64,000 nucleotides of DNA from Acinetobacter sp. WCHA45 (GCF_002165255.2 NZ_CP028561.1:744001-808000); one strand, 5' to 3'. Counted from the stretch's first letter, positions 1-9,862 are shown. Notes: generated from the sequence alone by a model not told the origin. A program made the numbers and translations.

Positions 1-3000
1 TTTAGTGGTACAGACACTTTTGAGTATGCGGTCAGTGATGGCAAATTAGTACATAAAGCCATCGTGACAATTGTTGTTCGTCCAGTGAATGATGCACCTG
101 TAGCCAATAATCAAGAGATTGAAGTTCGTAAAAATAAAACGGGTTCAATTGTACTGACTGCTACAGATGTTGATAGTGCCAACCTAACTTATCAGCTAAG
201 TTCAGCACCAAGTCATGGTACGATTACAGGAACAGCGCCGAATTTCGTTTATACCCCAGCGACTGGTTATGTGGGAGCAGATGAGTTCCAGTTTACAGTG
301 AGTGATGGAACCTCAGTGGGTACTGGACGAGTTCAGATTCAGGTGGTGGATACACCAAACCGCTTGCCTGAATGGCAATCTGTACCGCCTACGCAGGCAG
401 AAGTGGGGACATTGTATCAATATAGCTTACAGGCGACAGACCCAGATCAAGACCCAATTGCCTATCATTTAGCAGCGAATGCCCCTCAAGGAATGAGCCT
501 TAATGGCAATGTAGTGTCATGGACACCACAGGAAGGGCAAGAGGGCAATGTTGAGTTCCAAGTTGTTGCAACAGATACTGAAAATGGTTCAACAGTTCAA
601 ACTGTGAAATTAACAGTACAAGCACGAAATGTTGCACCTGTGATTCATTCAAAACCGAGCTATAGCACTACTGCCGCTAAGCCGTACAAATACCAGTTGG
701 TGGCTGATGACGCGAATCAGGATAAATTAACTTATAGCCTTGACCACGCACCTGTAGGAATGAAGATCAATGCTGAAACAGGATTGTTGACATGGGAACA
801 GGCGGTTGAGGGGCAATACAATATTGTGGTCAAAGTCAGTGATGGTCGCTGGATTGTATCTCAGAGCTATACATTGACTGTAACGCCACCACAACCACTT
901 TCAGTTGAAATCGTTGTACCTGATCAAATCAAGCTCAATGAAGCCTTTAGTATCAAGGCACAAGTCGGTGGTTCGAGTAGTAATACCACAGTTCAACTCT
1001 GGGTTGATGGCGTGGAGGTTGCCTTAGATAATAATTATCAAACGACATTAACCCTGTCTCAATCGGGACAGCATACTGTTACCGTGATTGCTAAAGATGG
1101 AACTGAAACTCAAACCAAAACCATCAATATTTGGGTGACGGATACCTCTGATACAACAGCACCACAAGTCACATTAAATGGTTTGGATAATCTAGCTACG
1201 ATTACGAAACCAACCTCAATTATGGGACAGATTTCTGACCAGAACCTAAGCCATTGGACAGTGAGCTTATATGATGTTGATGGTGAGGGGCGAAGCGTTT
1301 GGACCAAAGAGGGACAGGGGAATATCAATGGCGAACTTGCTGTAATTGATCCAACCTTATTGGTCAATGGGGTATACACAGTTGTGGTTCGTGTGGTTGA
1401 TATTGGGGGTAATGTCACAGAAGTAGTTCGTGACATTATTATCGATGGCAAGATGAAAGTAGGTGAACTGGCATTTACCTTGGAAGATGCTGTGATCCCG
1501 ATGCCAGGTCTAGATATTAGTTTACAACGAAGTTATGACAGCCGTTTAGGACATCGAGTGGGTGATTTTGGTCACGCATGGAGTTTGGGCATCCAGCAAA
1601 TGCAGATGCGCCAAAGCCGTCCGATTCATACAGGTTGGGAAACCTATATGAAAAGTATATTGCTACAAACTTCGGGTACACAGTTGGGTACGATTTGCTT
1701 ACGTCAACGTAATAGCAAACCATTGCCAACAGTCACTGTGACTTTACCTAACGGTGATGTTGAAACATTCCAAGTCGAATTGGGTTGTGCATCAGGACTT
1801 CGAGACCGCAACACAGGCGAGATCATTCAGGGCAATTCATTCCCTGTGACATTTAAGCCAGTGGGTGATACCCAAAGTCGTTTTAACATCACAGGAGAAA
1901 CCACAGTTTCAGTGATTAATGGACGTTGGTCATCATCATCAGTCCAAGAAATTGATGACAATGGCAATGTTGACTACCTCTGGTATATCCCGAGTGAATT
2001 TAGTATTACCACCCAAGATCAGGTGAGCTATTACTTTAGTAAAACTCAGGGCATTACTAAAATTGTTGAACCAACAGGAAATACCCTGACCATTAACCGT
2101 AATGGCATTTTCCACAGTACAGGTACTGCAATTCAATTTGTACGAGATAGTTCAGGGCGAATTACAACTACAACCCTGCCAGATAACACAACGTGGAAAT
2201 ATGAGTACGATTCAGCAGGTGACTTAGTCAAGGCGATTGCACCAAATGGTGTAGAGAATCTTTATGTCTATAACGGACAACATCGTTTACTCAAGATTAC
2301 TGACAAGGATAGTAACTTACTTGCTGGTTATGAGTATGATGCCGATGGACGCTTGATTGCGATGTTAGATAGTAAAGGACAACGCATTGAATTAACTCAT
2401 CAGCTTGAACAAAGCACCGAACAGGTCAAAGATCGATTAGGGCGAGTGACCACTTATACCTACGATGACTACGGCAATATTACCAAGGAAGTCGATGCAC
2501 TTGGTCATATCACAACACGTACCTTTAATGACCGCTATGATCAGTTGAGCGAAACCGATGCGTTAGGACATACCATCACATGGACCTATGATGACAAACA
2601 CAATAAACTGACAGAGACCAACCATTTAGGGCAAATGACCAGTTACAGCTATGACAGCAATGGCAAAATGCTCACCGAAACCGACCATACAGGACGAATT
2701 GTTAGCGACAACCGTTACGACAGTTCAGGACAACTGACTGAACTGAAAAATGCGGCAGGACAGACCACCAGTATGAGTTATGGCAGCAGTGGTTTGACAG
2801 GACTGACTGATGTGGCAGGTCATACTACAAGCTATGTGTATACAGGTGATAACCTGACGGAAACCACTGACCCAACAGGCAGAAAAACCCGTTACAGCTA
2901 TGATGCCAACAAACGCAAACTCAGTGAGACCGTAATTTATATCGATGGTTCAGGGGCGGAACGCCAACTGCAAACTCGATTTGAATATGACAGCAAAGGC

Positions 3001-5787
3001 AGACTGGTCAAACAAATTGATGCTGATGGGGGTATTAGCACCAAAACCTACGGGATAGCTGATGAACTTCTCAGTGAAACCAATCGCTTTGGACAAACTA
3101 CGACTTACCAGTATGATGTCAATAAAAAGCTAATCCAGACGACCTATGCAGATGGCACAAGCAGTAAAACAGTTTACGATGCCGAAGAACAGGTGTTACA
3201 GGAAACAGACCGTTTAGGACGAGTAACACAATACCAATACGACCTTGCGGGACGAAAAACCAAAACAACGTTTGCCAATGGTGCAGTTTTGACCACCCAA
3301 TACGATGCAGTGGGCAATATCCTGAGTGAAACTAATGCACTGGGACAAAGCACACGCTATGAATACGATGGCTTAAACCGTAAAGTTAAAACCACGGATA
3401 GTTTGGGTAATGTCTATACAACAAGCTATGACGAACTAGGACGAGTCAGCAAGGAAACTGATGCTTTGGGACAAATCACCCAACATCAATACAATGCTTT
3501 AAACCAACGCACCAAAACCACCTATGCCAATGGCAACAGCATTCAAACTGAATACAATACCTTGGGACAAAAAATTGCGGTCACTGATGAACTCAGTCGC
3601 AGAACCCAGTACCAATATGACCTCGGTGGGCGCTTAATTCAGGTGACTGATCCAATGGGACAAAGCACCCGATACAGCTATGACAATGCAGGACATAAAC
3701 TCAGTCAGACCGATGCACTGGGACGAGTAACCCGTTGGGAATACGATGCTTTAGGACGAGAAATTAAACGCATACTACCACTTGGGCAAAGTAGCAGCCA
3801 AAGCTATGACAGCAATGGCTTACTGAGTCAAAGTACCGACTTTAATGGACAGGTGACCCGTTACAGCTATGACAGCAACCAACGCCTTAAACAAAAAAGC
3901 TTTGCTGATGGAGAAACCGAAAGCTATAGCTATGATGTCGAAGGACAATTACTACAAAGCCAACAACGTAAAGCAGATGGTACCACCAGCACCAGCTACC
4001 AATACGATGCAATGGGTAATCTATTACAGGAAAACCGTAGCACAGGCGATATCCTCAGCTATGGCTACGATCTGGCAGGTAACAAGCTATTTGTGAAAGC
4101 CAAAAATGGACAACATGAAAAGATCACGACCTATCAATACGATGCGTTGAACCGACTGATCAGCACCACAGACCATTTAGGCACAACCAGTTACAACTAC
4201 AATGCCGTGGGTAACCGCCTGAACGAAGTTAAGCCGAACGGTATCATCACAGGCTATGCCTATGATGAACGTAACCGCCTGACTGCGATTGCCCATGCCA
4301 AGGCAGGACAAGTAATTGCCAGCTATGCCTATGTTCTGGATGCGGCAGGACAACGCCTCAGCATGATTGAACATACAGGACGCAGCACGATATGGAGCTA
4401 TGATGCGGCAGGGCGTTTACTTGAGGAAAACATCCAGAACGGACAAAACCCACAGAGTACCCAGTACCAATACGATGCGGTAGGCAACCGTATTGAACAA
4501 ACCGTGAACAACATCAAAACCACGTACCAATACGATGCAAATGACCGACTAAGCAGCGAAAACAAGGCAGGTAGCCTTACTGAATACAGCTACGACCCAC
4601 AAGGGAATCTGCTCAGTGAAACCAAACAGGGACAAGCAACGACTTACCAATACAATGCAGAAAATGAACTGACGCAAACGCAGCAGGCAGGACAGCAAAT
4701 TCAGTATAGCTATGACCTGAATGGTATACGCACAGAGCAAGACAATAATGGACTCAAAACCCATTATCTGAATGACCACAACGTGCCGTATGCGTCAGTA
4801 TTGATGGAACTACAAAACCAGCAACCGACAGCGACTTATACCTATGGTGATGACTTGATCAGTTACCATCAAGGCACAGGCAGCCAATACTATCTATACG
4901 ATGCGTTGGGCAGTACCAGAGCACTGACCAATGAAAATGGACAAATCACAGATAGCTATAACTACGATGCGTTTGGGGCAAACACCGAACATCAGGGTAG
5001 TAGCAATAACAAATACCAATATGCAGGTGAACAGAAAGACAGTACAGGCAACTACTACTTAAGAGCGAGATACTACAATCCTAACATTGGACGCTTTACC
5101 CAGATGGATAGCTATATGGGGCAAAGCAACAATCCGATTACCTTGCATAAGTATCTGTATGCTAATGCCAACCCTGTGATGTATACCGATTCGAGTGGGT
5201 ACATGGCATTAGGTTTTGGTTTTGTAATGCCGAGTATGAGCTGGGGGCTATCTTCTGCGGCAATTGGTTCTACCGCTATGAAAACGCTAACTGTAGGCTT
5301 ATTAACTGCTGGAGTTGTTGGTGGTAGCGATGCTCTTATTGATTATATTCATAAAAATGCAAAAGCATTTGATAAAGAAATTGAACAAGTTAGGATTAGA
5401 GAACGTGAGAGAGTGTTCGCTAGGTCAAAGGGGCGACCTATCAGGTACTATTATAGTAGTCGTTTACAAATTATTGAAATTGCAGCATTTGGAGGGAGAG
5501 AGTCTGCTGAGAAATACTCAGGGCGATTGGGTAATGGTGTCACAAAACCAACAGGCTTTTATGGTACGCCTATTCAACCATGGGATAAAAACTTCACGCA
5601 ACAGCAATTATCAACACTTTTTTATGCAACCCCTAATAGAGATGTAAGTTGGTTTCTTGCCTTTGATGGGACAACTTGTATTCCTGTGCCTTTAACACCA
5701 TATGAGTGTTATGTCCCTGGAGCATCTTCTGGCTTTGTACCTTTAGATATTATTACAATTGGACCTAATTTGATGAGACCAAAATAG
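1..5787 (+). CDS. Rhs/YD-repeat polymorphic toxin, 5' end outside window
   Basis: The frame is open from base 1; the first Met codon at 64 is internal, so the N-terminus (secretion or PAAR region, if any) is not visible. Domains in order: cadherin/Ig-like repeats (about nt 1-360), three further Ig-like putative-adhesion modules (to about 1430), the Rhs entry domain resembling DUF6531 (from about 1450, with SLQRSYDSR), a long run of YD repeats (about 2200-5000, many YxYDxxG), and the conserved core terminus YYLRARYYNPNIGRF (about 5053). Beyond the S-S-G-Y core end at about 5190 lies a 194-residue unique tail, AT-richer than the core. It opens with a hydrophobic Gly/Ala stretch and has basic and Cys-containing parts. 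In known Rhs proteins the core is a shell around a C-terminal toxin; I recognise no toxin family here. The next gene starts directly after the stop codon, as expected for an immunity gene. Confidence 0.93.
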   Translation, partial: FSGTDTFEYAVSDGKLVHKAIVTIVVRPVNDAPVANNQEIEVRKNKTGSIVLTATDVDSANLTYQLSSAPSHGTITGTAPNFVYTPATGYVGADEFQFTVSDGTSVGTGRVQIQVVDTPNRLPEWQSVPPTQAEVGTLYQYSLQATDPDQDPIAYHLAANAPQGMSLNGNVVSWTPQEGQEGNVEFQVVATDTENGSTVQTVKLTVQARNVAPVIHSKPSYSTTAAKPYKYQLVADDANQDKLTYSLDHAPVGMKINAETGLLTWEQAVEGQYNIVVKVSDGRWIVSQSYTLTVTPPQPLSVEIVVPDQIKLNEAFSIKAQVGGSSSNTTVQLWVDGVEVALDNNYQTTLTLSQSGQHTVTVIAKDGTETQTKTINIWVTDTSDTTAPQVTLNGLDNLATITKPTSIMGQISDQNLSHWTVSLYDVDGEGRSVWTKEGQGNINGELAVIDPTLLVNGVYTVVVRVVDIGGNVTEVVRDIIIDGKMKVGELAFTLEDAVIPMPGLDISLQRSYDSRLGHRVGDFGHAWSLGIQQMQMRQSRPIHTGWETYMKSILLQTSGTQLGTICLRQRNSKPLPTVTVTLPNGDVETFQVELGCASGLRDRNTGEIIQGNSFPVTFKPVGDTQSRFNITGETTVSVINGRWSSSSVQEIDDNGNVDYLWYIPSEFSITTQDQVSYYFSKTQGITKIVEPTGNTLTINRNGIFHSTGTAIQFVRDSSGRITTTTLPDNTTWKYEYDSAGDLVKAIAPNGVENLYVYNGQHRLLKITDKDSNLLAGYEYDADGRLIAMLDSKGQRIELTHQLEQSTEQVKDRLGRVTTYTYDDYGNITKEVDALGHITTRTFNDRYDQLSETDALGHTITWTYDDKHNKLTETNHLGQMTSYSYDSNGKMLTETDHTGRIVSDNRYDSSGQLTELKNAAGQTTSMSYGSSGLTGLTDVAGHTTSYVYTGDNLTETTDPTGRKTRYSYDANKRKLSETVIYIDGSGAERQLQTRFEYDSKGRLVKQIDADGGISTKTYGIADELLSETNRFGQTTTYQYDVNKKLIQTTYADGTSSKTVYDAEEQVLQETDRLGRVTQYQYDLAGRKTKTTFANGAVLTTQYDAVGNILSETNALGQSTRYEYDGLNRKVKTTDSLGNVYTTSYDELGRVSKETDALGQITQHQYNALNQRTKTTYANGNSIQTEYNTLGQKIAVTDELSRRTQYQYDLGGRLIQVTDPMGQSTRYSYDNAGHKLSQTDALGRVTRWEYDALGREIKRILPLGQSSSQSYDSNGLLSQSTDFNGQVTRYSYDSNQRLKQKSFADGETESYSYDVEGQLLQSQQRKADGTTSTSYQYDAMGNLLQENRSTGDILSYGYDLAGNKLFVKAKNGQHEKITTYQYDALNRLISTTDHLGTTSYNYNAVGNRLNEVKPNGIITGYAYDERNRLTAIAHAKAGQVIASYAYVLDAAGQRLSMIEHTGRSTIWSYDAAGRLLEENIQNGQNPQSTQYQYDAVGNRIEQTVNNIKTTYQYDANDRLSSENKAGSLTEYSYDPQGNLLSETKQGQATTYQYNAENELTQTQQAGQQIQYSYDLNGIRTEQDNNGLKTHYLNDHNVPYASVLMELQNQQPTATYTYGDDLISYHQGTGSQYYLYDALGSTRALTNENGQITDSYNYDAFGANTEHQGSSNNKYQYAGEQKDSTGNYYLRARYYNPNIGRFTQMDSYMGQSNNPITLHKYLYANANPVMYTDSSGYMALGFGFVMPSMSWGLSSAAIGSTAMKTLTVGLLTAGVVGGSDALIDYIHKNAKAFDKEIEQVRIRERERVFARSKGRPIRYYYSSRLQIIEIAAFGGRESAEKYSGRLGNGVTKPTGFYGTPIQPWDKNFTQQQLSTLFYATPNRDVSWFLAFDGTTCIPVPLTPYECYVPGASSGFVPLDIITIGPNLMRPK
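4060..5203 (+). repeat. Rhs core direct repeat, copy 1
   Basis: This 1.14-kb end of the Rhs core is repeated with no indel (constant offset of 2128 bp) at 6188-7331. The stretch from about 4171 to 4468 is identical to the second copy. The flanking parts differ mainly at synonymous sites and a few codons. Such repeats let toxin tails be exchanged by homologous recombination (inference from known Rhs loci). Confidence 0.93.
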
Positions 5788-6159
5788 ATGAAGCTTGAGT
5801 GTAAAATTTCAACCGTAGATGGTGAAGAAAACATAGAGATTGATTTACTAGATTTCATAAAATACACTAATTTATCAATCTCAGCCTTTTTATTATATGG
5901 ATGGTTTATCAATTTAAATGCTTTAAATGATTATCTTTCTAAAGGCTATGTAAATGATGTAGGAGATATTGGGGTTTTATCATGGACTCCAATTAAGGTT
6001 ATTTCTACAGATTATCAACAGTTAATAAATGAAATTGAGCTTATCTATGGTAAAAAAATAATTAAACATCCAGAATTAGAAAATTGTCAAAGTTATAAAG
6101 ATTGGTGGCGTATGCAAATACGTTTAGCAAATATGGAGCGTAAAAAGAAAACAATCTGA
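5788..6159 (+). CDS. Candidate immunity protein for the Rhs1 toxin tail
   Basis: A 123-residue, AT-rich gene whose ATG follows the Rhs stop codon with no gap (TAG then ATG), so translation is probably coupled. The product is acidic to neutral with a hydrophobic stretch around residues 30-45 and a Lys/Arg-rich C-terminus. I recognise no named family. The case for immunity rests on position (directly behind an Rhs toxin tail), small size and base composition matching the toxin tail rather than the core. It could be another small cytoplasmic protein, but immediate adjacency is the rule for Rhs cognate immunity genes. Confidence 0.8.
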   Translation: MKLECKISTVDGEENIEIDLLDFIKYTNLSISAFLLYGWFINLNALNDYLSKGYVNDVGDIGVLSWTPIKVISTDYQQLINEIELIYGKKIIKHPELENCQSYKDWWRMQIRLANMERKKKTI

Positions 6160-6187
6160 GTCAATAAATTTATTTAGTTCTTTCTAC

Positions 6188-7331
6188 TATGGCTATGACT
6201 TGGCAGGTAACAAGCTCTATGTGAAAGCTAAAAATGGACAGCATGAAAAGATCACGACTTATCAATATGATGTGTTGAGTCGTTTAATCAGTACCACAGA
6301 CCATTTAGGCACAACCAGTTACAACTACAATGCCGTGGGTAACCGCCTGAACGAAGTTAAGCCGAACGGTATCATCACAGGCTATGCCTATGATGAACGT
6401 AACCGCCTGACTGCGATTGCCCATGCCAAGGCAGGACAAGTAATTGCCAGCTATGCCTATGTTCTGGATGCGGCAGGACAACGCCTCAGCATGATTGAAC
6501 ATACAGGACGCAGCACGATATGGAGCTATGATGCGGCAGGGCGTTTACTTGAGGAAAACATCCAGAACGGACAAAACCCACAGAGTACCCAGTACCAGTA
6601 CGATGCTGTAGGCAACCGTATTGAACAAACCGTGAACAACATCAAAACCACGTACCAATACGATGGCAATGACCGACTTATAACCGAAGACAAGGCAGGC
6701 AGTCTGACTGAATACAGTTATGACCCACAAGGCAATCTACTGAGTGAAACCAAACAGGGACAAACGACCTCTTACCAGTACAATGCGGAAAATGAACTAA
6801 CGCAAACCCAGCAGGCAGGACAGCAGATCCAGTACAACTATGACTTTAACGGTATACGCACAGAGCAGGACAATAATGGATTCAAAACCCATTATCTGAA
6901 TGACCACAACATGCCGTATGCGTCAGTATTGATGGAACTGCAAAACCAGCAACCGACAGCGACTTATACCTATGGTGATGACTTGATCAGTTACCATCAA
7001 GGCACAGGCAGTCAATACTATCTATACGATGCGCTGGGCAGTACTAGAGGACTGACCAATGAAAATGGACAGATGACGGATAGCTATAACTACGATGCGT
7101 TTGGTGCAAACACCGAACATCAGGGTAGTAGTAATAACAAATACCAGTATGCAGGAGAACAGAAAGACAGTACAGGCAACTACTACTTAAGAGCGAGATA
7201 CTACAATCCGAACATTGGACGCTTTACCCAAATGGACAGCTATATGGGGCAAAGCAACAATCCGATTACCTTGCATAAGTATCTGTATGCTAATGCCAAC
7301 CCTGTGATGTATACCGATCCGAGTGGGTATA
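6188..7331 (+). repeat. Rhs core direct repeat, copy 2
   Basis: Second copy of the 1.14-kb core end, matching 4060-5203. Homology begins abruptly about 28 bp after the stop of the preceding immunity gene, in the middle of a YD repeat, and ends at the D-P-S-G-Y core boundary. This is the hallmark of a displaced (orphan) Rhs cassette. Confidence 0.93.
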
Positions 7332-7978
7332 TGTTTAGTCTGTCAGGAGTAATGAGTGGTATTAGTATGCAAGCAGGTTTGGCAACTATGCGTTATGGTG
7401 CAGTCTCCATTGGTAGAACAATGTTAGGAGGTTTGACTAAGCCATTATTGGGTAGTTCGGCAATGTCACATGTTAGTGGTGCCGCATTAGCAGGTCTGGT
7501 TTATAACACTGCAATAAATTATTGTCAGAAGAATGAAGACTGCAAACCACAAATCCCTATTATATTTTATGGTTTGGAGCATTATGCATTAACTAGTCAT
7601 ATTAGTGATGCTCAATTTGGAGATGGTAGTAATAGTTCTCCTATTAGTGCTTTATTGAAGAGACAGTATAAACCCCATGAAAGAGGATGGTTATCAACAA
7701 AGTTAGTTAAAGATATTTGCCCATCTCCTCGCCCTGAAAGTAAGCAATGTGATGAATATCCTTTTGCATCAGCTCAACAAGGAGGGGAAAGCAATTACTT
7801 ATTAGGAGAGGTATCTTTAAAATTGATAGATGGCTCTACTAATGAGTCAGGAGGTCGATTATTAGGTCGAATGTACAGAAAAGATGGAACATCACATGGA
7901 GATAATTATTTGGTTCTAGCAAGTAATCTATATCCGATAAGTTTTTATATTACACGGAAAGGTAAATTTGGGAGATAA
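6200..7978 (+). CDS. Displaced Rhs C-terminal cassette with NucA/NucB-type DNase domain
   Basis: The protein is a promoterless Rhs tail: 377 residues of YD-repeat core nearly identical to the upstream Rhs, then a different 215-residue tail. Homology runs upstream of the TTG at 6200 to about 6188 with no ATG and no convincing ribosome binding site, so it is probably silent until recombined onto the full gene. The tail contains C-D-E-Y-P-F-A-S (codons from 7748) followed by GG and a conserved C-terminal block with SGGRLLG and SFYITRKGKF. The DE(Y/W)P motif is typical of the NucA/NucB deoxyribonuclease family, so the toxin would cut DNA in target cells. A Cys pair precedes the motif. The immunity candidate follows after 2 bp. 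Family assignment is by motif recognition only. Confidence 0.85.
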   Translation: MAGNKLYVKAKNGQHEKITTYQYDVLSRLISTTDHLGTTSYNYNAVGNRLNEVKPNGIITGYAYDERNRLTAIAHAKAGQVIASYAYVLDAAGQRLSMIEHTGRSTIWSYDAAGRLLEENIQNGQNPQSTQYQYDAVGNRIEQTVNNIKTTYQYDGNDRLITEDKAGSLTEYSYDPQGNLLSETKQGQTTSYQYNAENELTQTQQAGQQIQYNYDFNGIRTEQDNNGFKTHYLNDHNMPYASVLMELQNQQPTATYTYGDDLISYHQGTGSQYYLYDALGSTRGLTNENGQMTDSYNYDAFGANTEHQGSSNNKYQYAGEQKDSTGNYYLRARYYNPNIGRFTQMDSYMGQSNNPITLHKYLYANANPVMYTDPSGYMFSLSGVMSGISMQAGLATMRYGAVSIGRTMLGGLTKPLLGSSAMSHVSGAALAGLVYNTAINYCQKNEDCKPQIPIIFYGLEHYALTSHISDAQFGDGSNSSPISALLKRQYKPHERGWLSTKLVKDICPSPRPESKQCDEYPFASAQQGGESNYLLGEVSLKLIDGSTNESGGRLLGRMYRKDGTSHGDNYLVLASNLYPISFYITRKGKFGR

Positions 7979-7980
7979 AT

Positions 7981-8727
7981 ATGGCTGAATCTATATATAT
8001 TGGGAATATTGATACTTGGCTTTCTCTTATGATGGAACTATCTCAGGTTGAGAGGTATAGGAGTTTGTTAGATTTTTTTGATGAGGATGAATTATCTGAA
8101 TTAAAAATGGATATTTTAAAAATAATAGATAATTTTAATGCTAATAGAGGGCGGTATGAAAGTTTAATATCTAAATATCCATTTAAATTAACTAAAGCAT
8201 TTTCTGATTTATGGTTATCAGGGATGGTTGATTTTATTGAAGTTTTTATTAGATTAAAATATAGGCATAAAAATGGTTTTCAACCAAAAGATAGTAGTCA
8301 CTATGGAGAGGTATTCTATCTTCCATGTAAAGTGTTTGATTATAAAAAGTCTTGTGGTATATATGAAAAGCTTACTAATGCAAGATCTTATATGGAAGAA
8401 ATATTTGAAGATAAATCATCACAAGAATATTATTTATATCCTAATGACGAATATGGGCTAGTAGCACCAAGCTTAGATTCTCTAAAAAGAATGTATTTAA
8501 TTGCTGAGGGGGAAGTTGAAGTTAATGGTTCCTTAATTTTTATAAATACTGATAGTTATGTTAGAAATAAGGAATATGAAGTTGCTTTATGGAGCATATC
8601 GGAAAGTACAGTAAAAAGATACCCTAATATAGCAGAAATGGTAATGCAAGAAATCGTTTATACTTATTTTTTTAAAAATAATAGAAATGATTTTTCTAAA
8701 GAATTGCTGAAAATAATTCAATATTAA
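7981..8727 (+). CDS. Candidate immunity protein for the NucA/NucB-type toxin
   Basis: A 248-residue gene beginning 2 bp after the stop of the Rhs cassette; GGAG at 7971-7974, inside the toxin's last codons, serves as ribosome binding site. The product is soluble, acidic and rich in Lys, Ile, Asp and Tyr, with no signal peptide or clear membrane segment. No family is recognised with confidence. Position directly behind the nuclease tail and strongly AT-rich coding support an immunity role. Because the cassette itself lacks an evident promoter, expression may depend on read-through from upstream or on a weak internal promoter. Confidence 0.8.
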   Translation: MAESIYIGNIDTWLSLMMELSQVERYRSLLDFFDEDELSELKMDILKIIDNFNANRGRYESLISKYPFKLTKAFSDLWLSGMVDFIEVFIRLKYRHKNGFQPKDSSHYGEVFYLPCKVFDYKKSCGIYEKLTNARSYMEEIFEDKSSQEYYLYPNDEYGLVAPSLDSLKRMYLIAEGEVEVNGSLIFINTDSYVRNKEYEVALWSISESTVKRYPNIAEMVMQEIVYTYFFKNNRNDFSKELLKIIQY

Positions 8728-8773
8728 TTTTTATATAAAGTAATTATTACAATTTTGAGTGTAAGTTTAGGTT

Positions 8774-8944
8774 GATAATCGAAGTGGTGGGCGATTATTA
8801 GGTGGTATGTTAAAAGCTGATAGGACTGTTGCTGGTAGAGATTCTTATATTGTATTGGCGCACTCAATGGTTCCCTTAAGTTTTTATTGGACTCGTAAAG
8901 GAAAAATTAGAATGACTAAGGGTATTGACCCAGATATGGAGTAA
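8774..8944 (+). pseudogene. Ghost of a second NucA/NucB toxin C-terminus
   Basis: A 57-codon open stretch without a start reads DNRSGGRLLG, then DSYIVLAHSM, then PLSFYWTRKGKIR and a stop. It lines up with the last 45 or so residues of the intact cassette at 6200-7978 (ESGGRLLGRM, DNYLVLASNL, PISFYITRKGKFGR) but is clearly diverged, so it is the tail of a different allele, not a recent copy. The rest of that toxin, including the DEYP motif, is gone. The stop is 3 bp before the SUKH-type gene at 8948, preserving the original toxin-immunity junction. Confidence 0.85.
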
Positions 8945-8947
8945 AAG

Positions 8948-9823
8948 ATGAAACTACCCAAAATATGGAAAAAAGAAATGGAATTTCCAAGAACACCATT
9001 AAATGATATTCACTCAGGGTATTCTGGTACACCTGACGTATGGAAAGAATTTTTTATAGAATTTATTGAAAATTATGAGCATTATAAAGATGAGTGTATT
9101 CTTTTTGAAAAGAGTGATTTCAGTCAGTTGAAGTCAGAGTATTTAGATTTCATTAAGAGTTCTAATAGTTCAGAAATTAGTAAATTTGTAGATAAGACTG
9201 AGAAAAAATTAGGTTTAGTGCTACCAAAGTCATATAAAGATTTTATATTGGCAGGTGGTATTGAGATATCCAAAAAATTTATTTATAAGTTTTTGACTTA
9301 TAGTGATTTTTTCTCCTTAAACAACATAGATTTTTTGTATAAAGATAGAGATGGATATAGTTCTTATCAGGATATAATTGAAATAAATAATGAAGAATAT
9401 AGAGAAAATCCAAAAGAATTGGAAAAGGCTTATGAAAATTATTACAAATATCCAAACTATTTTAATTTATTTAAATATACAGATGCTGAAACAGGTATTT
9501 TAGATGCTTTTCATCTACGAAATACCGATGATATAGGTTATTTTAGTCGAGGAACTTTACCAGAACATGAGCATTTTAAGAAGAGTGTGATTAATTTAAC
9601 GGATTATTTAAGTCGAATTTTATTACCATTTGAAAAAACGCAAGATGGGGAGTATGAAGCCTGGTTTTTTGAGGATGGAAACTTTTATCGCTGTAAATCA
9701 TTTGCAGAAATGTATGTTATTGATTTGTTAGGTGGTTGTGATAGAGTTTTAAGTCAGCAAGGAATGAAAAATTTATATCATGGAAGTTTATCAAAAATGT
9801 TCGTAGACATGCCGAGCTGGTAA
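8948..9823 (+). CDS. SUKH (SMI1/KNR4)-type immunity protein, orphaned
   Basis: A 291-residue soluble protein. Residues about 75-105 carry the SMI1/KNR4 signature: a helix ending KKLGLVLPKSYKDF followed by a short Gly-rich turn (AGG) and a hydrophobic strand. SUKH proteins are widespread immunity partners of nuclease toxins in polymorphic toxin loci, including NucA/NucB-type ones (family knowledge). Here the cognate toxin is reduced to the fragment at 8774-8944. GGAG in the ghost's last codons can serve as ribosome binding site. It may still protect against the lost toxin delivered by relatives (inference). Confidence 0.85.
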   Translation: MKLPKIWKKEMEFPRTPLNDIHSGYSGTPDVWKEFFIEFIENYEHYKDECILFEKSDFSQLKSEYLDFIKSSNSSEISKFVDKTEKKLGLVLPKSYKDFILAGGIEISKKFIYKFLTYSDFFSLNNIDFLYKDRDGYSSYQDIIEINNEEYRENPKELEKAYENYYKYPNYFNLFKYTDAETGILDAFHLRNTDDIGYFSRGTLPEHEHFKKSVINLTDYLSRILLPFEKTQDGEYEAWFFEDGNFYRCKSFAEMYVIDLLGGCDRVLSQQGMKNLYHGSLSKMFVDMPSW

Positions 9824-9862
9824 ATCTAGTGTATTAAAATTAATCAATGTTAAGGGTGGTTT

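Noticed and set aside
6305..6502. Minus-strand frame identical to one at 4177-4374
   Set aside because: The identity comes from the duplicated Rhs core on the plus strand; both are antisense shadows.
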